64,000 bases of DNA from Gammaproteobacteria bacterium CG_4_10_14_0_2_um_filter_38_22. GTDB lineage: Bacteria > Pseudomonadota > Gammaproteobacteria > Coxiellales > Coxiellaceae. Shown here one piece after another: positions 18,904 to 28,408 of this stretch (position 1 is its first letter; every line of letters begins with the position of its first letter). The notes beneath the pieces are model-generated. The model searched no databases, was not told the origin of the DNA, and worked only from the letters and a program-made list of their open reading frames with translations. The stretch covers positions 1 to 64,000 of the forward strand of contig PFPT01000049.1 of the NCBI GenBank assembly GCA_002793195.1, written 5' to 3'. Position numbers and translations under genes: made by a program.

Positions 18904-19944
18904 TTATGCGCATGATTCATTGTAGTCTAATTTTTTAAAATTGCGTAAAATTTCATCAATCAAATGAGGTCCACGATAGATAAAGCCTGTATAAATTTGA
19001 ACAAGCTGAGCGCCTGCTTGATAATGCGCTATTGCATCCGCTCCAGATAAAATACCCCCCACGCCAATAATGGGTAATTTTCCTTGAGAAATCTGATGAA
19101 TAGATGCGATCATTTGTGTTGTGCGTGAATGTAAAGGCGCACCACTCAACCCGCCCGCCTCATTGCCATAACGGCAACTTAACACACTCTCATGATTCAC
19201 CGTGGTATTTGAAATAACCACCCCATCTATTTCTGCATCCATCAACGTTTGCACAAATCCAGCATAACGATCTTGAGGTAAATCCACACTGGTTTTAACC
19301 AATAATGGCACTTCTTTATCTATGACTGCAGATGCATTTTTCTTTGTTATGCGGATGCCTTGCAGCAATTGATTGAGATATTGATCATTTTGCAACTCTC
19401 GTAAACCCAATGTATTCGGAGAAGAAATATTTAAGACAATATAATCGGCATACGGATAAACAGCCCTTAAACACAGCTGATAATCATCCAAGGCTTTTTC
19501 TAATGGCGTATCTTTATTTTTACCAATATTGACACCTAAAATTCCAGGTACTTTTCGAGTTTGTAATTTCTCAACCAGCGCATCAATACCGGCATTATTA
19601 AAACCCATGCGATTCATTAATGCTTGTTTTTTAGGTATTCTAAATAAACGTGGCCTTGGATTACCATCCTGTGGTTTTGGCGTCACGGTTCCCACTTCTA
19701 CAAATCCAAAACCCATGCGAAACAAGGCATCAAAACACACGGCATCTTTATCCCATCCTGCAGCAAGTCCTACTGGATTTGAAAATGACAAGCCCCATAA
19801 TGAAACCGAATTTTCAGGCTTTTTATCTTCCAAATCAGCATATAAAAAATTGGCATAACGCAAACGAATAAGTTGTTTTGCCATCGTATGCGCCGTTTCT
19901 GGGTTAAACAGAAATAATATCTGTCGCAATAGATTGTATAACAT
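18904..19944 (-). CDS. pyrD: quinone-dependent dihydroorotate dehydrogenase (class 2)
   Basis: A 346-residue FMN enzyme catalysing the fourth step of pyrimidine synthesis at the inner membrane with quinone as acceptor. The N-terminal amphipathic helices (MLYNLLRQILFLFNPETAHT) are the membrane and quinone domain of class 2 enzymes. The core has SNPVGLAAGWDKDA, LNISSPNT with the catalytic serine nearby, VISNTTV, and the FMN-phosphate site GVGGILSG. The ATG at 19944 is chosen because it overlaps the methyltransferase stop (TAATG) and gives the family N-terminus; a longer in-frame start adds eight unrelated residues. Confidence 0.97.
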   Translation of the reverse strand: MLYNLLRQILFLFNPETAHTMAKQLIRLRYANFLYADLEDKKPENSVSLWGLSFSNPVGLAAGWDKDAVCFDALFRMGFGFVEVGTVTPKPQDGNPRPRLFRIPKKQALMNRMGFNNAGIDALVEKLQTRKVPGILGVNIGKNKDTPLEKALDDYQLCLRAVYPYADYIVLNISSPNTLGLRELQNDQYLNQLLQGIRITKKNASAVIDKEVPLLVKTSVDLPQDRYAGFVQTLMDAEIDGVVISNTTVNHESVLSCRYGNEAGGLSGAPLHSRTTQMIASIHQISQGKLPIIGVGGILSGADAIAHYQAGAQLVQIYTGFIYRGPHLIDEILRNFKKLDYNESCA

Positions 19945-20633
19945 TAAAGGTGACACTCCTGCTGCCAAATGCGCAACATCGCATTACCGCCCTGAAGCGC
20001 ATGATAAGCCACTTGCCGCACCTCAACACCAAAATTCTGTTGTTGCAACAATAAAATCAGCGGACCTAATTCTTGAGGCATTTTTCCATCACTATCTAAC
20101 AAAGGAAAAATACGCACTTCTTCAGCAACACGGCAAAGTTCTTGCAAAACAACACCCACATGCTCACGCGACAAAGCATGATGAAAAATAAAATCTGTGC
20201 AAAATGCCAAATCAAATTGATGCGTCGGATAAATAAATTGTGTGGATTGCATAGGCTGATATCGCTGTTGAGAGCGCCCTAGCGCATAATCTGCTAAAAA
20301 TAATTTTTCAGTTTGACGCCACAATTGAATCACCTCCTGCTCTGATGCAGGTGATGGATTTCTCAAGCGTGTCGGCGTTTCTGTCAATTGTGAAATCATT
20401 TGCACTAAAAATGTTTGCGCATGCATTTGCATATCACTTTCAGATAATGAATACGCGGCATCCATGCTCATTACACTCATTCCGCGTCGCGTTGCTTCTG
20501 CATTAAAACTTGCAATCCCTGATGAAAAATCAAAAATAGATTTAGTAAAATCACTTTCAGTTAAGTCATACATTTGCTGATAATCTGAAAAATCATAAAT
20601 CCAATTGGCTGTCGAAACGGTCGCTATTTCCAT
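19944..20633 (-). CDS. putative SAM-dependent methyltransferase
   Basis: A 229-residue cytosolic protein. The ATG at 20633 has AAGGGA 8 bases upstream, whereas an ATG 15 codons earlier lacks a ribosome site. A class I methyltransferase layout is suggested by the N-terminal strand-loop (IFDFSSGIASFNAEATRRG, a relaxed motif I), an acidic end of strand 2 (SMDAAYS) and the late motif FDLAFCTDFIFHH. The substrate is unknown. Its stop overlaps the pyrD start by one base, so the two are translationally coupled. The gene is divergent from the acyl-CoA dehydrogenase gene across about 80 bases. Confidence 0.7.
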   Translation of the reverse strand: MEIATVSTANWIYDFSDYQQMYDLTESDFTKSIFDFSSGIASFNAEATRRGMSVMSMDAAYSLSESDMQMHAQTFLVQMISQLTETPTRLRNPSPASEQEVIQLWRQTEKLFLADYALGRSQQRYQPMQSTQFIYPTHQFDLAFCTDFIFHHALSREHVGVVLQELCRVAEEVRIFPLLDSDGKMPQELGPLILLLQQQNFGVEVRQVAYHALQGGNAMLRIWQQECHL

Positions 20634-20712
20634 TGTGTTTTCCCTTAAGCGGCAGTTAAAATGAACTACGCTCTTCATGTTACTTAAATCTCTAGCACTA
20701 GGGAATGATAAA

Positions 20713-21867
20713 ATGCCAATGGATCTGGTTACGCAAAATGAAAAACTGCAGATATTGCAAACAGAAATACAGCGTTTTGCACAAAAAGAGATTGCACCGA
20801 TTGCGGATCAACTTGACCGCGAAAATCGTTTTCCTAAAGCATTATGGCCATTACTAGGAAAAGCAGGTTATCTGGGTGTCACCATTGGAAAAAAATATGG
20901 CGGCACTGAATTAGGCTATGTTGCTCAAGCAATCATTGTAGCTGAAATCAGTCGCGCATCCGGCGGTATTGGATTAAGTTATGGCGCACATGCGAATTTA
21001 TGCGCAAATCAAATTTTTCGCTTCGGAACAGAAAAACAAAAAGAAACTTATTTACCTAAATTAAATCGTGGCGAATGGATTGGCGCATTGGCCATGAGTG
21101 AAAAAAACGCAGGATCTGATGTATTAAACATGCAATTACAAGCAGAAGAAAAAGAAGATCATTTTATCTTGAATGGCCATAAAATGTGGATCACCAATGG
21201 TCCAGATGCGGATATCATTATTGTTTATGCTAAAACAAACCCCGAAGAAAACGCGCATGGCATGACTTGTTTTATCGTTGAAAAAAGCTTTTCAGGATTT
21301 TCTGCTAATGCGCCATTAGATAAATTAGGCATGCGTAGTTCCAGCACAAGTGAATTGTTATTTACGCATTGCCTTGTGCCAAAGGAAAATATGCTTGGAC
21401 AAGTCAATCAAGGTCTCAAAATATTAATGGATGGATTGGATATTGAGCGCACCATACTCGCAGCAGGTCCGCTTGGATTAATGCAGGCTTGTTTAGATCT
21501 CATGCTGCCTTATGTAAAATCACGAAAGCAATTTCAAAAACCCATCGGTGAATTTCAAATGATCCAACAAAAAATAGCTGATGCTTATACCTATTTTCAA
21601 GCTGCAAAAGCATATACTTATGCCATGGCAGCATTATGCGATCAAAATAAAATAACGACTGAACAAGCAGCAAGTGTTTACTTATTTGTTGCTGAAAATG
21701 CCACTAAAATAGCGTTGGATACAATTCAATGTTTAGGGGGAATTGGTTATTTAAATGATTCTCCTGCAGGACGCTTATTACGCGACGCTAAATTATATGA
21801 AATTGGTGCCGGCACCACTGAAATTCGCCGTCTCATTATTGCCAGAGAATTAATGCGAGAAAAATAA
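20713..21867 (+). CDS. liuA: acyl-CoA dehydrogenase, isovaleryl-CoA type
   Basis: A 384-residue flavoenzyme that would oxidise isovaleryl-CoA to 3-methylcrotonyl-CoA in leucine degradation. Motifs include GYLGVTIGKKYGGTELGY, MSEKNAGSDV, KMWITNGPDAD, LDIERTILAAGPLGLMQ and the C-terminal CLGGIGYLNDSPAGRLLRDAK, which is closest to isovaleryl-CoA dehydrogenases. The ATG at 20713 is preferred (AGGGA 8 bases before it) over one 12 codons upstream. It overlaps the thiolase start (TAATG) and heads a four-gene rightward operon. Short-chain specificity is inferred from motif likeness and neighbours. Confidence 0.88.
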   Translation: MPMDLVTQNEKLQILQTEIQRFAQKEIAPIADQLDRENRFPKALWPLLGKAGYLGVTIGKKYGGTELGYVAQAIIVAEISRASGGIGLSYGAHANLCANQIFRFGTEKQKETYLPKLNRGEWIGALAMSEKNAGSDVLNMQLQAEEKEDHFILNGHKMWITNGPDADIIIVYAKTNPEENAHGMTCFIVEKSFSGFSANAPLDKLGMRSSSTSELLFTHCLVPKENMLGQVNQGLKILMDGLDIERTILAAGPLGLMQACLDLMLPYVKSRKQFQKPIGEFQMIQQKIADAYTYFQAAKAYTYAMAALCDQNKITTEQAASVYLFVAENATKIALDTIQCLGGIGYLNDSPAGRLLRDAKLYEIGAGTTEIRRLIIARELMREK

Positions 21868-23054
21868 TGTCAGCTGATCCAATTGTTATTGTTGCTGCAA
21901 AACGCACACCCATGGGTAACTACAACGGTGTGTTTAAAACCATTCCCACGCCACAATTAGGCACTTATGCCATTGCTGCTTTGTTGGATTCTGTCATCTT
22001 GCCTGAAAAAAAAGTGGATGCAGTTTATATGGGATGTGTTTTATCTGCGGGATTAGGTCAAGCGCCTGCTCGTCAAGCCGCACTTGGATCCAATTTACCT
22101 TTTTCCACACCTTGCACCACAATCAATAAAATGTGTGGATCAGGTATGCAATCCATCCTATTAGGTTGTCGCGACATACAATCGCATCATGCCGACATTG
22201 TGATTGCTGGCGGCATGGAAAATATGTCACGCGCTCCTTTTTTATTGCAAAATGCACGCATAGGATTACGAATGGGCACCCATGAATTAATGGATCATAT
22301 GCAACTCGATGGGCTAATCAATGCTTACCCGCCTCATTTATCGATGGGCGCCATCGCAGAAAACTGCGCATTAGATTATAAAATCACGCGCGCACAACAA
22401 GATGCATTTGCTATTGCTTCTATTCAACGCGCAACACAAGCAACACACGCTGGTTTTTTTAAAGATGAGATTACACCCATTACCGTGTCTGATAAAAAAG
22501 GCAATATCACCACAATCACTGAAGACGAAGGTATTCAAAAAGCAAACATAGAAAAAATTGCTCACTTAAAACCCGCTTTTTTGGAAAATGGATCCATCAC
22601 AGCCGCAAATGCGAGTAGCATTTCAGATGGTGCAGCCGCACTCATGCTGATGCGCTTATCAAAAGCAAACAAACTAAACATCAAACCCATAGCACAAATC
22701 ATAGGTGATGCCAGCATTGCACAAGCCCCCGAACAATTTCCAACCGCACCCATCGCCGCCATTAAAAAATTATTCGAAAAAATAAAGTGGACAACAGAAG
22801 ATGTGGATTTATTTGAAATCAATGAAGCCTTTGCTGTTGTAACTTTAGCAACCATGAAAACATTGGGTATTCCATTTGAAAAAGTCAACGTACATGGCGG
22901 TGCTTGTATTTTAGGACATCCCATCGGCGCGTCTGGCGCACGTATTCTTGTCACGCTGATTCATGCACTCAAACAACAAAAAAAGAAACGCGGCGTTGCT
23001 GCAATATGCATTGGTGGCGGTGAAGCCATAGCCATAGCGATAACATTAATATAA
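21867..23054 (+). CDS. acetyl-CoA C-acetyltransferase (thiolase)
   Basis: A 395-residue thiolase of the acetoacetyl-CoA type. The nucleophile is Cys90 in [12 protein letters not shown]; later catalytic motifs are [22 protein letters not shown] and the C-terminal CIGGGEA (usually CIGGGxG). It cleaves or makes acetoacetyl-CoA in the cytosol. Inside this operon it would handle the acetoacetate end of leucine catabolism. Translational coupling with the upstream dehydrogenase is shown by the overlapping TAATG. Confidence 0.95.
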   Translation: MSADPIVIVAAKRTPMGNYNGVFKTIPTPQLGTYAIAALLDSVILPEKKVDAVYMGCVLSAGLGQAPARQAALGSNLPFSTPCTTINKMCGSGMQSILLGCRDIQSHHADIVIAGGMENMSRAPFLLQNARIGLRMGTHELMDHMQLDGLINAYPPHLSMGAIAENCALDYKITRAQQDAFAIASIQRATQATHAGFFKDEITPITVSDKKGNITTITEDEGIQKANIEKIAHLKPAFLENGSITAANASSISDGAAALMLMRLSKANKLNIKPIAQIIGDASIAQAPEQFPTAPIAAIKKLFEKIKWTTEDVDLFEINEAFAVVTLATMKTLGIPFEKVNVHGGACILGHPIGASGARILVTLIHALKQQKKKRGVAAICIGGGEAIAIAITLI

Positions 23055-23083
23055 GAAAAAGTGAAAATACAAAAGAGATTGCT

Positions 23084-24679
23084 ATGCCCATACTTGAAAC
23101 CAAAATTCAAAAAAATGAAACCTACCAAAAAAATATTGGCGTGATGAAAAAAAAATGTGAATCACTGACTATTATTATTGATGAAATCAAAAAAGCCTCT
23201 GAAAAAAACAATGCCAGCAATCATAAAAAATTACCCGTGCGTGAACGCATTAAACAATTACTGGATCCTGATACCTTGTTTTTTGAATTATCTCCGCTCG
23301 CGGGTTTTAACTTATATGATGACCCAACCCCTGCAGGCGGCATAATTACGGGTATTGGAAAAATTCAGGGCGGGGATTGCATGATCATCGCTAATGATCC
23401 TACCGTCAAAGGCGGCACCTATTTTCCCATCACCGTAAAAAAACATTTGCGTGCACAACAAATCGCTTTTGAAAATCAACTTCCTTGTATTTATTTAGTC
23501 GATTCAGGCGGCGCATTTTTACCAATGCAAGAACATGTTTTTCCAGATCGTAATCATTTTGGCAGAATTTTTTATCATCAAGCGATGCTATCAGCACAGC
23601 ATATTCCACAAATCGCGGTGGTCATGGGATCATGCACAGCAGGCGGCGCTTATGTGCCTGCAATGGCTGATGAATCTATCATGGTAAAAAATCAAGCCAC
23701 CATTTTTTTGGGCGGTCCTCCCTTAGTTAAAGCCGCAACAGGTGAAATTGTAGATGCAGAAAGTTTGGGTGGTGCTGATGTGCATTGTCGTTTATCAGGT
23801 GTTGCTGATCACTATGCCAATGATGATGCACACGCTTTACAAATTGCACGTGATTGCGTTTCACACTTAAATCAAAAAAAACCCGTTGTTTTGCGTAAAA
23901 AAGAAAGCATACAACCTTTATACGACCCAAAAGAATTACTGGGAATCATCCCTACTGATACTCGACAACCCGTTGAAATGCGTGAAATCATTGCACGGAT
24001 TGTAGATGGATCTGAGTTCTCAGAATTTAAAGCATTATATGGCACAACGTTAGTATGTGGTTTTGCCTATATCGATGGTTTTGAAGTGGGCATTATCGCA
24101 AACAATGGCATTTTATTTTCTGAGTCTGCAGAAAAAGGCACCCATTTCATTGAGCTGTGTTCTCAACGAAAAACACCGCTCGTTTTCTTACAAAACATTA
24201 CTGGATTTATGGTTGGTAGAAAAGTGGAAGAAAAAGGCATCACTAAAGATGGTGCAAAAATGGTGATGGCAGTTGCTAATAGTCAAGTGCCAAAAATTAC
24301 AGTCATCGTAGGTGGCAGTTTTGGTGCTGGTAATTACGCGATGTGTGGACGCGCTTATGATCCGCGATTTTTATTTATGTGGCCTAATGCACGCATCAGT
24401 GTCATGGGCGGTGAACAAGCAGCTCAGGTATTAACACAGGTCAAATCAGAAAAGTTATCGCGACTCGGAAAAACAGAGAATGAAACAGAAAAAAATATTT
24501 TCATACAAAAAATTCGAGATCAATATGATCAGCAAGGCAACCCATTTTATGCTAGCGCGCGTTTATGGGACGATGGTGTTATTCAGCCGCATGAAACACG
24601 TGAGGTCATTGCACATGCATTAATGATTACTGCAAACACAGCAATAAAAGAAACACAATTTGGTGTTTTTCGATTTTAA
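23084..24679 (+). CDS. liuB: acyl-CoA carboxyltransferase beta subunit, methylcrotonyl-CoA type
   Basis: A 531-residue carboxyltransferase of the biotin-dependent acyl-CoA carboxylase class, likely the beta subunit of 3-methylcrotonyl-CoA carboxylase. The [13 protein letters not shown] start, [45 protein letters not shown] and [18 protein letters not shown] segments are characteristic of MccB rather than PccB. It needs a biotin carboxylase/carrier subunit, which is not encoded in this operon or elsewhere in the window. It lies 29 bases after the thiolase gene and 15 before the hydratase start. Confidence 0.92.
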   Translation: MPILETKIQKNETYQKNIGVMKKKCESLTIIIDEIKKASEKNNASNHKKLPVRERIKQLLDPDTLFFELSPLAGFNLYDDPTPAGGIITGIGKIQGGDCMIIANDPTVKGGTYFPITVKKHLRAQQIAFENQLPCIYLVDSGGAFLPMQEHVFPDRNHFGRIFYHQAMLSAQHIPQIAVVMGSCTAGGAYVPAMADESIMVKNQATIFLGGPPLVKAATGEIVDAESLGGADVHCRLSGVADHYANDDAHALQIARDCVSHLNQKKPVVLRKKESIQPLYDPKELLGIIPTDTRQPVEMREIIARIVDGSEFSEFKALYGTTLVCGFAYIDGFEVGIIANNGILFSESAEKGTHFIELCSQRKTPLVFLQNITGFMVGRKVEEKGITKDGAKMVMAVANSQVPKITVIVGGSFGAGNYAMCGRAYDPRFLFMWPNARISVMGGEQAAQVLTQVKSEKLSRLGKTENETEKNIFIQKIRDQYDQQGNPFYASARLWDDGVIQPHETREVIAHALMITANTAIKETQFGVFRF

Positions 24680-24694
24680 AAAATGGAATTAATT

Positions 24695-25450
24695 ATGTGC
24701 TCGCAAAAAATAAAATTATCGATACAAAATAATATTGCACAAATTATTTTGAATTACCCAGAAAAAAATAATATTTTAACAATTGAATTAAAGAATGATT
24801 TCATAGAGGCATTAACGGAATGTGAAAATAATCCCGACGTGCGTATTATTATGATAGGAAGCGTAGGAAAACACTTTTGCGCTGGCGCTGATTTAAAACA
24901 CATGTATGACATGGCCAACGCACCTTTTGAAGAAAATTTTGCTGATGCAAAAAAACTGGCGCATTTTTTTTATCGTATTTATTCCTGCAAAAAACCCACT
25001 ATTTGTTGCGCGAATGGAAAAACATTTGGAGGAGGTTTGGGGTTAATTGCAGCATGTGATATCGCCATTGCATCTCATAATGCCAATTTTTGTTTTTCAG
25101 AAGTGCGCCTCGGATTACTGCCCGCTATTATTTCTCCTTTTATTTTACAACGCATGAGCTATCAAGATGCACGATACACCATATTGACCGCCGAAGTATT
25201 TGGCGCACAAGAAGCTGATGAACTACAGCTAATTGATCATGTTTCGGATGATGACCCGCTGGCTTTTGGATCATGGATTGCAGAATCACTACTCAAAAAT
25301 AATCAAGCAGGCATGTTGAATGCAAAACGATGGCTGCAAACTTTACGTCCGATTTTACCAGCGCAATTAGACGAGGCTGCGCACTTGCTTGCAACAATTC
25401 GCGCAACAGATGAAGTCAAACAACACATCAAACAATTTTTAACTACTTAA
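24695..25450 (+). CDS. liuC: enoyl-CoA hydratase/isomerase, likely methylglutaconyl-CoA hydratase
   Basis: A 251-residue crotonase-fold enzyme. The CoA-binding and oxyanion motifs are GKHFCAGADLKHM and NGKTFGGGLGLIAACDIAIAS, with FSEVRLGLLPAIISPFILQRM following. A second acidic residue expected in hydratases is present in SEVRLG. The start at 24695 has GGA 7 bases upstream; an ATG at 24683 has no ribosome site. By position it would hydrate 3-methylglutaconyl-CoA. The terminal HMG-CoA lyase step is not encoded next to it. Its 3' end overlaps a convergent small gene by 8 bases. Confidence 0.87.
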   Translation: MCSQKIKLSIQNNIAQIILNYPEKNNILTIELKNDFIEALTECENNPDVRIIMIGSVGKHFCAGADLKHMYDMANAPFEENFADAKKLAHFFYRIYSCKKPTICCANGKTFGGGLGLIAACDIAIASHNANFCFSEVRLGLLPAIISPFILQRMSYQDARYTILTAEVFGAQEADELQLIDHVSDDDPLAFGSWIAESLLKNNQAGMLNAKRWLQTLRPILPAQLDEAAHLLATIRATDEVKQHIKQFLTT

Positions 25451-25709
25451 ACCGACAAGCTGCAAACTCACAAGCTGTTGAGTCATCTTTTTTTATAGAA
25501 GACCGACAGGCTTTTTCTGCTTGTTGCATTGCTTTTTCCTTTTTACTTGCAACACCTTCATGAAATTGATTCGTGCGTACATTCAAGTAATAACAATGAT
25601 ATTCACCACTACCATAATGAGATGTCGTCAACCCATCATCAGCCCAGCTGGTTATAGCAATTAACCCCACCATCGCAATCAAAACGTTCACTATCCATTG
25701 AATTTTCAT
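25443..25709 (-). CDS. small exported four-cysteine protein
   Basis: An 88-residue protein with a signal peptide (residues 1-23, cleavage likely after TSWA). The mature 65 residues carry four cysteines (EYHCYYLN, EKACRSS, TACEFAACRF), consistent with two periplasmic disulfides. I do not recognise a family. The stop overlaps the end of the convergent hydratase gene, and its 5' end lies 42 bases from the divergent aroG start, so it is a single-gene unit. AGGTTAGGTT near the start serves as a weak ribosome site. Coding is supported by the clean signal peptide. Confidence 0.7.
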   Translation of the reverse strand: MKIQWIVNVLIAMVGLIAITSWADDGLTTSHYGSGEYHCYYLNVRTNQFHEGVASKKEKAMQQAEKACRSSIKKDDSTACEFAACRFK

Positions 25710-25751
25710 GTTAACCTAACCTCCATTTGTCGGATCAGTTATTTTACCGCT

Positions 25752-26786
25752 ATGTCGATATTAATTACACCTGAACAATTACATCAAATCTTACCCATCA
25801 CGCAATCATGTCGAACTACGGCGACGCATACACGCGAACAACTCAAAGCCATTTTAAATGGTAATAACAAACGATTGGTTGTGATAATAGGCCCCTGCTC
25901 CATTCATGATCCCCAATCTGCATACGAATACGCTGAAAAGCTACAAAAAAAAATACACGATTATCGTGATACGTTATGCATCATCATGCGAACCTATTTT
26001 GAAAAGGCGCGCACAACAGTGGGTTGGAAAGGGCTTATTTACGATCCCGACTTAAATCATTCTTTTGCGATTGAAAAAGGATTGCAAATAGCTAGATCAT
26101 TATTATTGGCCATTAATTCATTAGGTGTTCCAACAGGAACCGAAATATTAAATCCACTAACAGCGCCGTATTTTTCAGACTTAATTAGCTGGGCTGTGAT
26201 TGGAGCTCGCACCACTGAAAGTCAAATTCATCGAGAATTAGCCTCTCATCTAACCATGCCGGTTGGATTTAAAAACAACACCCAAGGTGATGTGCGTGTT
26301 GCCATTGATGCTATTCAAGCTGCACGCCAACCGCATTATTTTTTAAGCCCCAATCTTTCAGGAAAAATGGCTGTCATGCAATCTTCGGGTAATGCTTATG
26401 GGCATGTTGTTTTACGCGGATCACAATATCAATCCAATTATGATGAAGCTACCATTCAACAAACAGTCACCTTATTGAATGATCTCAACTTAATTCCGCG
26501 TGTTATGATCGATTGCAGTCATGGCAATAGTCAAAAAAATCACACAAAACAACCGACTGTTTTACAAACATTAATACAATATATCGAAGCAGGCGATCGT
26601 CGATTATTTGGTGTTATGTTAGAAAGTCATTTAATTGCTGGAAAACAACCCTGGATTCCCCATCAAACATTACGGTATGGGCAAAGTATCACTGACGCCT
26701 GCATTGGTTGGGAAGAAACAGAAATCGCACTTGAGCAGTTGCATCAAGCCGTGCAAAAATATGCTAAATTAAAGGAAATCGCTTAA
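25752..26786 (+). CDS. aroG: 3-deoxy-7-phosphoheptulonate synthase (DAHP synthase, class I)
   Basis: A 344-residue enzyme joining phosphoenolpyruvate and erythrose-4-phosphate, the entry step of aromatic amino-acid synthesis. The type I-alpha motifs are VVIIGPCSIHDPQSAYEYA, RTYFEKARTTVGWKGLIYDPD, GARTTESQIHRELASHL, GFKNNTQGDVRVAIDAI and IDCSHGNSQKNH. The ATG at 25752 fits the AroF/G/H length; an upstream in-frame TTG overlaps the divergent small gene. Feedback specificity (Phe, Tyr or Trp) cannot be read. No leader peptide or operator was recognised in the 42-base spacer. Confidence 0.96.
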   Translation: MSILITPEQLHQILPITQSCRTTATHTREQLKAILNGNNKRLVVIIGPCSIHDPQSAYEYAEKLQKKIHDYRDTLCIIMRTYFEKARTTVGWKGLIYDPDLNHSFAIEKGLQIARSLLLAINSLGVPTGTEILNPLTAPYFSDLISWAVIGARTTESQIHRELASHLTMPVGFKNNTQGDVRVAIDAIQAARQPHYFLSPNLSGKMAVMQSSGNAYGHVVLRGSQYQSNYDEATIQQTVTLLNDLNLIPRVMIDCSHGNSQKNHTKQPTVLQTLIQYIEAGDRRLFGVMLESHLIAGKQPWIPHQTLRYGQSITDACIGWEETEIALEQLHQAVQKYAKLKEIA

Positions 26787-26800
26787 CAAAGGATCAACTG

Positions 26801-27583
26801 ATGTTAACACTGGACAACCATTTCAGCAGCACTTATTCAAAATTGTTGCTCAACAATTGGAAAACACTCAGCGAATGTATTTACAAAGAAACTGTGTGGA
26901 TTAAAGACACACTACAACCCAAGAGCGATACGACATATTTGTTGTCGGATCAACAAATTAATGACGCACTCAACGGTCCCTTTCAAGCCTTTTTCAAACC
27001 CCTCTTCAATGCACATGCAGCCATTTCAAAATTAGAAGCAGCCATCAATTTATCTAAAGAAGATTTCTTTAAAGAATCAGAGCAAACGTCAGACATGACA
27101 TTGGGTTTTTCAAAACAAGCGATAGCACAAGCAGACATAACAGCCTTAAAAGCATTGCACGTTCGTCTAGATGAAATAACCACAGAGTGTCACGCACAAT
27201 GGGAATCAAACATTAAAAGTTGGAGCGACTCACTCCTCAGTGAATTTAAAAAAATAAATTTGGATCTATCTGAAATTGAATTACACGATTTCACAACCAA
27301 TGAACCGGTGTCTGAATTGAACGATCGTTTTGTTAATTTAAAAATACCAGCGCCAAAATTACCAAAATCTGATTTTAATTTTTCACAGTATTTTACAGCG
27401 AAAGCAACCATTGCCATTCATAGCGCACTCAATCGCATGCAACAGCCCAATACAGAAAAAAATATTCAGGAACAATTAAAAAACTTAGCACCCATTTTAA
27501 AATCTATCAGCAAAACAGAAAAAGAATTAGCTGAAATGCATCAAAAAATCATTAAGCAAGTAATCGAAACAATACAAAAATAG
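26801..27583 (+). CDS. alpha-helical cytosolic protein of unknown function
   Basis: I do not recognise this 260-residue protein. It has no signal peptide or membrane helix; it is almost all amphipathic helix with Lys/Glu-rich heptad-like stretches (NIQEQLKNLAPILKSISKTEKE), a phasin-like texture without a clear phasin motif. An AAGGATCAACTG ribosome site precedes the ATG and it follows aroG by 14 bases, so the two are probably co-transcribed. The convergent rlmB gene ends 6 bases later. Coding is certain by length and composition; function is open. Confidence 0.8.
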   Translation: MLTLDNHFSSTYSKLLLNNWKTLSECIYKETVWIKDTLQPKSDTTYLLSDQQINDALNGPFQAFFKPLFNAHAAISKLEAAINLSKEDFFKESEQTSDMTLGFSKQAIAQADITALKALHVRLDEITTECHAQWESNIKSWSDSLLSEFKKINLDLSEIELHDFTTNEPVSELNDRFVNLKIPAPKLPKSDFNFSQYFTAKATIAIHSALNRMQQPNTEKNIQEQLKNLAPILKSISKTEKELAEMHQKIIKQVIETIQK

Positions 27584-27589
27584 GCAGTC

Positions 27590-28333
27590 CTACTGGCGCT
27601 GTCTTTGTATTTCATACAATGCCACACCCGTTGCTACTGACACATTTAAACTCTCCACAGTGCCTTGCATCGGAATATGCGCCAAATAATCACAGGCTTC
27701 TTTGGTTAATCGACGCAAACCATCACCTTCACTACCCATAATAATGCCAATATGCCCTTTCAGATCAATTTGCGACAAGGTTTTTGATGCTGTGGAATCC
27801 AAACCCACAAACCACACACCCTTTTCTTGCAACTGTTTTATCGTGCGATGCAAGTTAGTCACTGCAATGAAAGGGGTTTGCTCTGCAGCACCCGAAGCTA
27901 CTTTTCTTACTACTTCCGTGATAGAGGCAGCGCGATCTTTCGGTGCAATCACAGCATGAACGCCAAATGCATTAGCAGAGCGCAAACATGCCCCCAAATT
28001 ATGCGGATCTTGAACACCATCTAATATCAATAAAACAATCGGTTTCTCTGTATTTTCAATGTAACTCATTAATTCTTTTTCACTGAATCCACTCAAAGCG
28101 CGGCATTTTGCCACAACACCTTGATGTCTTGCTGTCTCACCCACCTTGTTTTGGAGCTGTTGCGCTGATAATAACTCGCAAGGAACATAAAAAGATTCCG
28201 CTAATTTTTTAATTTCATTGATTTTTTTATCGATACGATTACCTTGAATGTACAATTGCAGCACATCTTGCGGTCGAGTTTGCAAAACTGTTCTCACGGC
28301 ATGCATACCATAAATAAATTCTTGTGTTTTCAT
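27590..28333 (-). CDS. rlmB: 23S rRNA (guanosine-2251-2'-O)-methyltransferase
   Basis: A 247-residue SpoU-family (SPOUT) methyltransferase that modifies G2251 of 23S rRNA. The N-terminal L30e-like substrate domain starts FIYGMHAVRTVLQ; the C-terminal knot has LLILDGVQDPHNLGACLRSA (motif 1 with Asn/Arg), IGIIMGSEGDGLRRL (motif 2) and MQGTVESLNVSVATGVALYE (motif 3). The ATG at 28333 gives the normal N-terminus; a start 21 codons upstream adds an unrelated extension. It is divergent from rlpA across about 75 bases. Confidence 0.96.
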   Translation of the reverse strand: MKTQEFIYGMHAVRTVLQTRPQDVLQLYIQGNRIDKKINEIKKLAESFYVPCELLSAQQLQNKVGETARHQGVVAKCRALSGFSEKELMSYIENTEKPIVLLILDGVQDPHNLGACLRSANAFGVHAVIAPKDRAASITEVVRKVASGAAEQTPFIAVTNLHRTIKQLQEKGVWFVGLDSTASKTLSQIDLKGHIGIIMGSEGDGLRRLTKEACDYLAHIPMQGTVESLNVSVATGVALYEIQRQRQ

Positions 28334-28408
28334 AGTATTAATACTTGATCTATTAGATAGGTTGGTTATGATAATGGAAATTGATTTGCATTTCACGGAT
28401 TAACCGCA

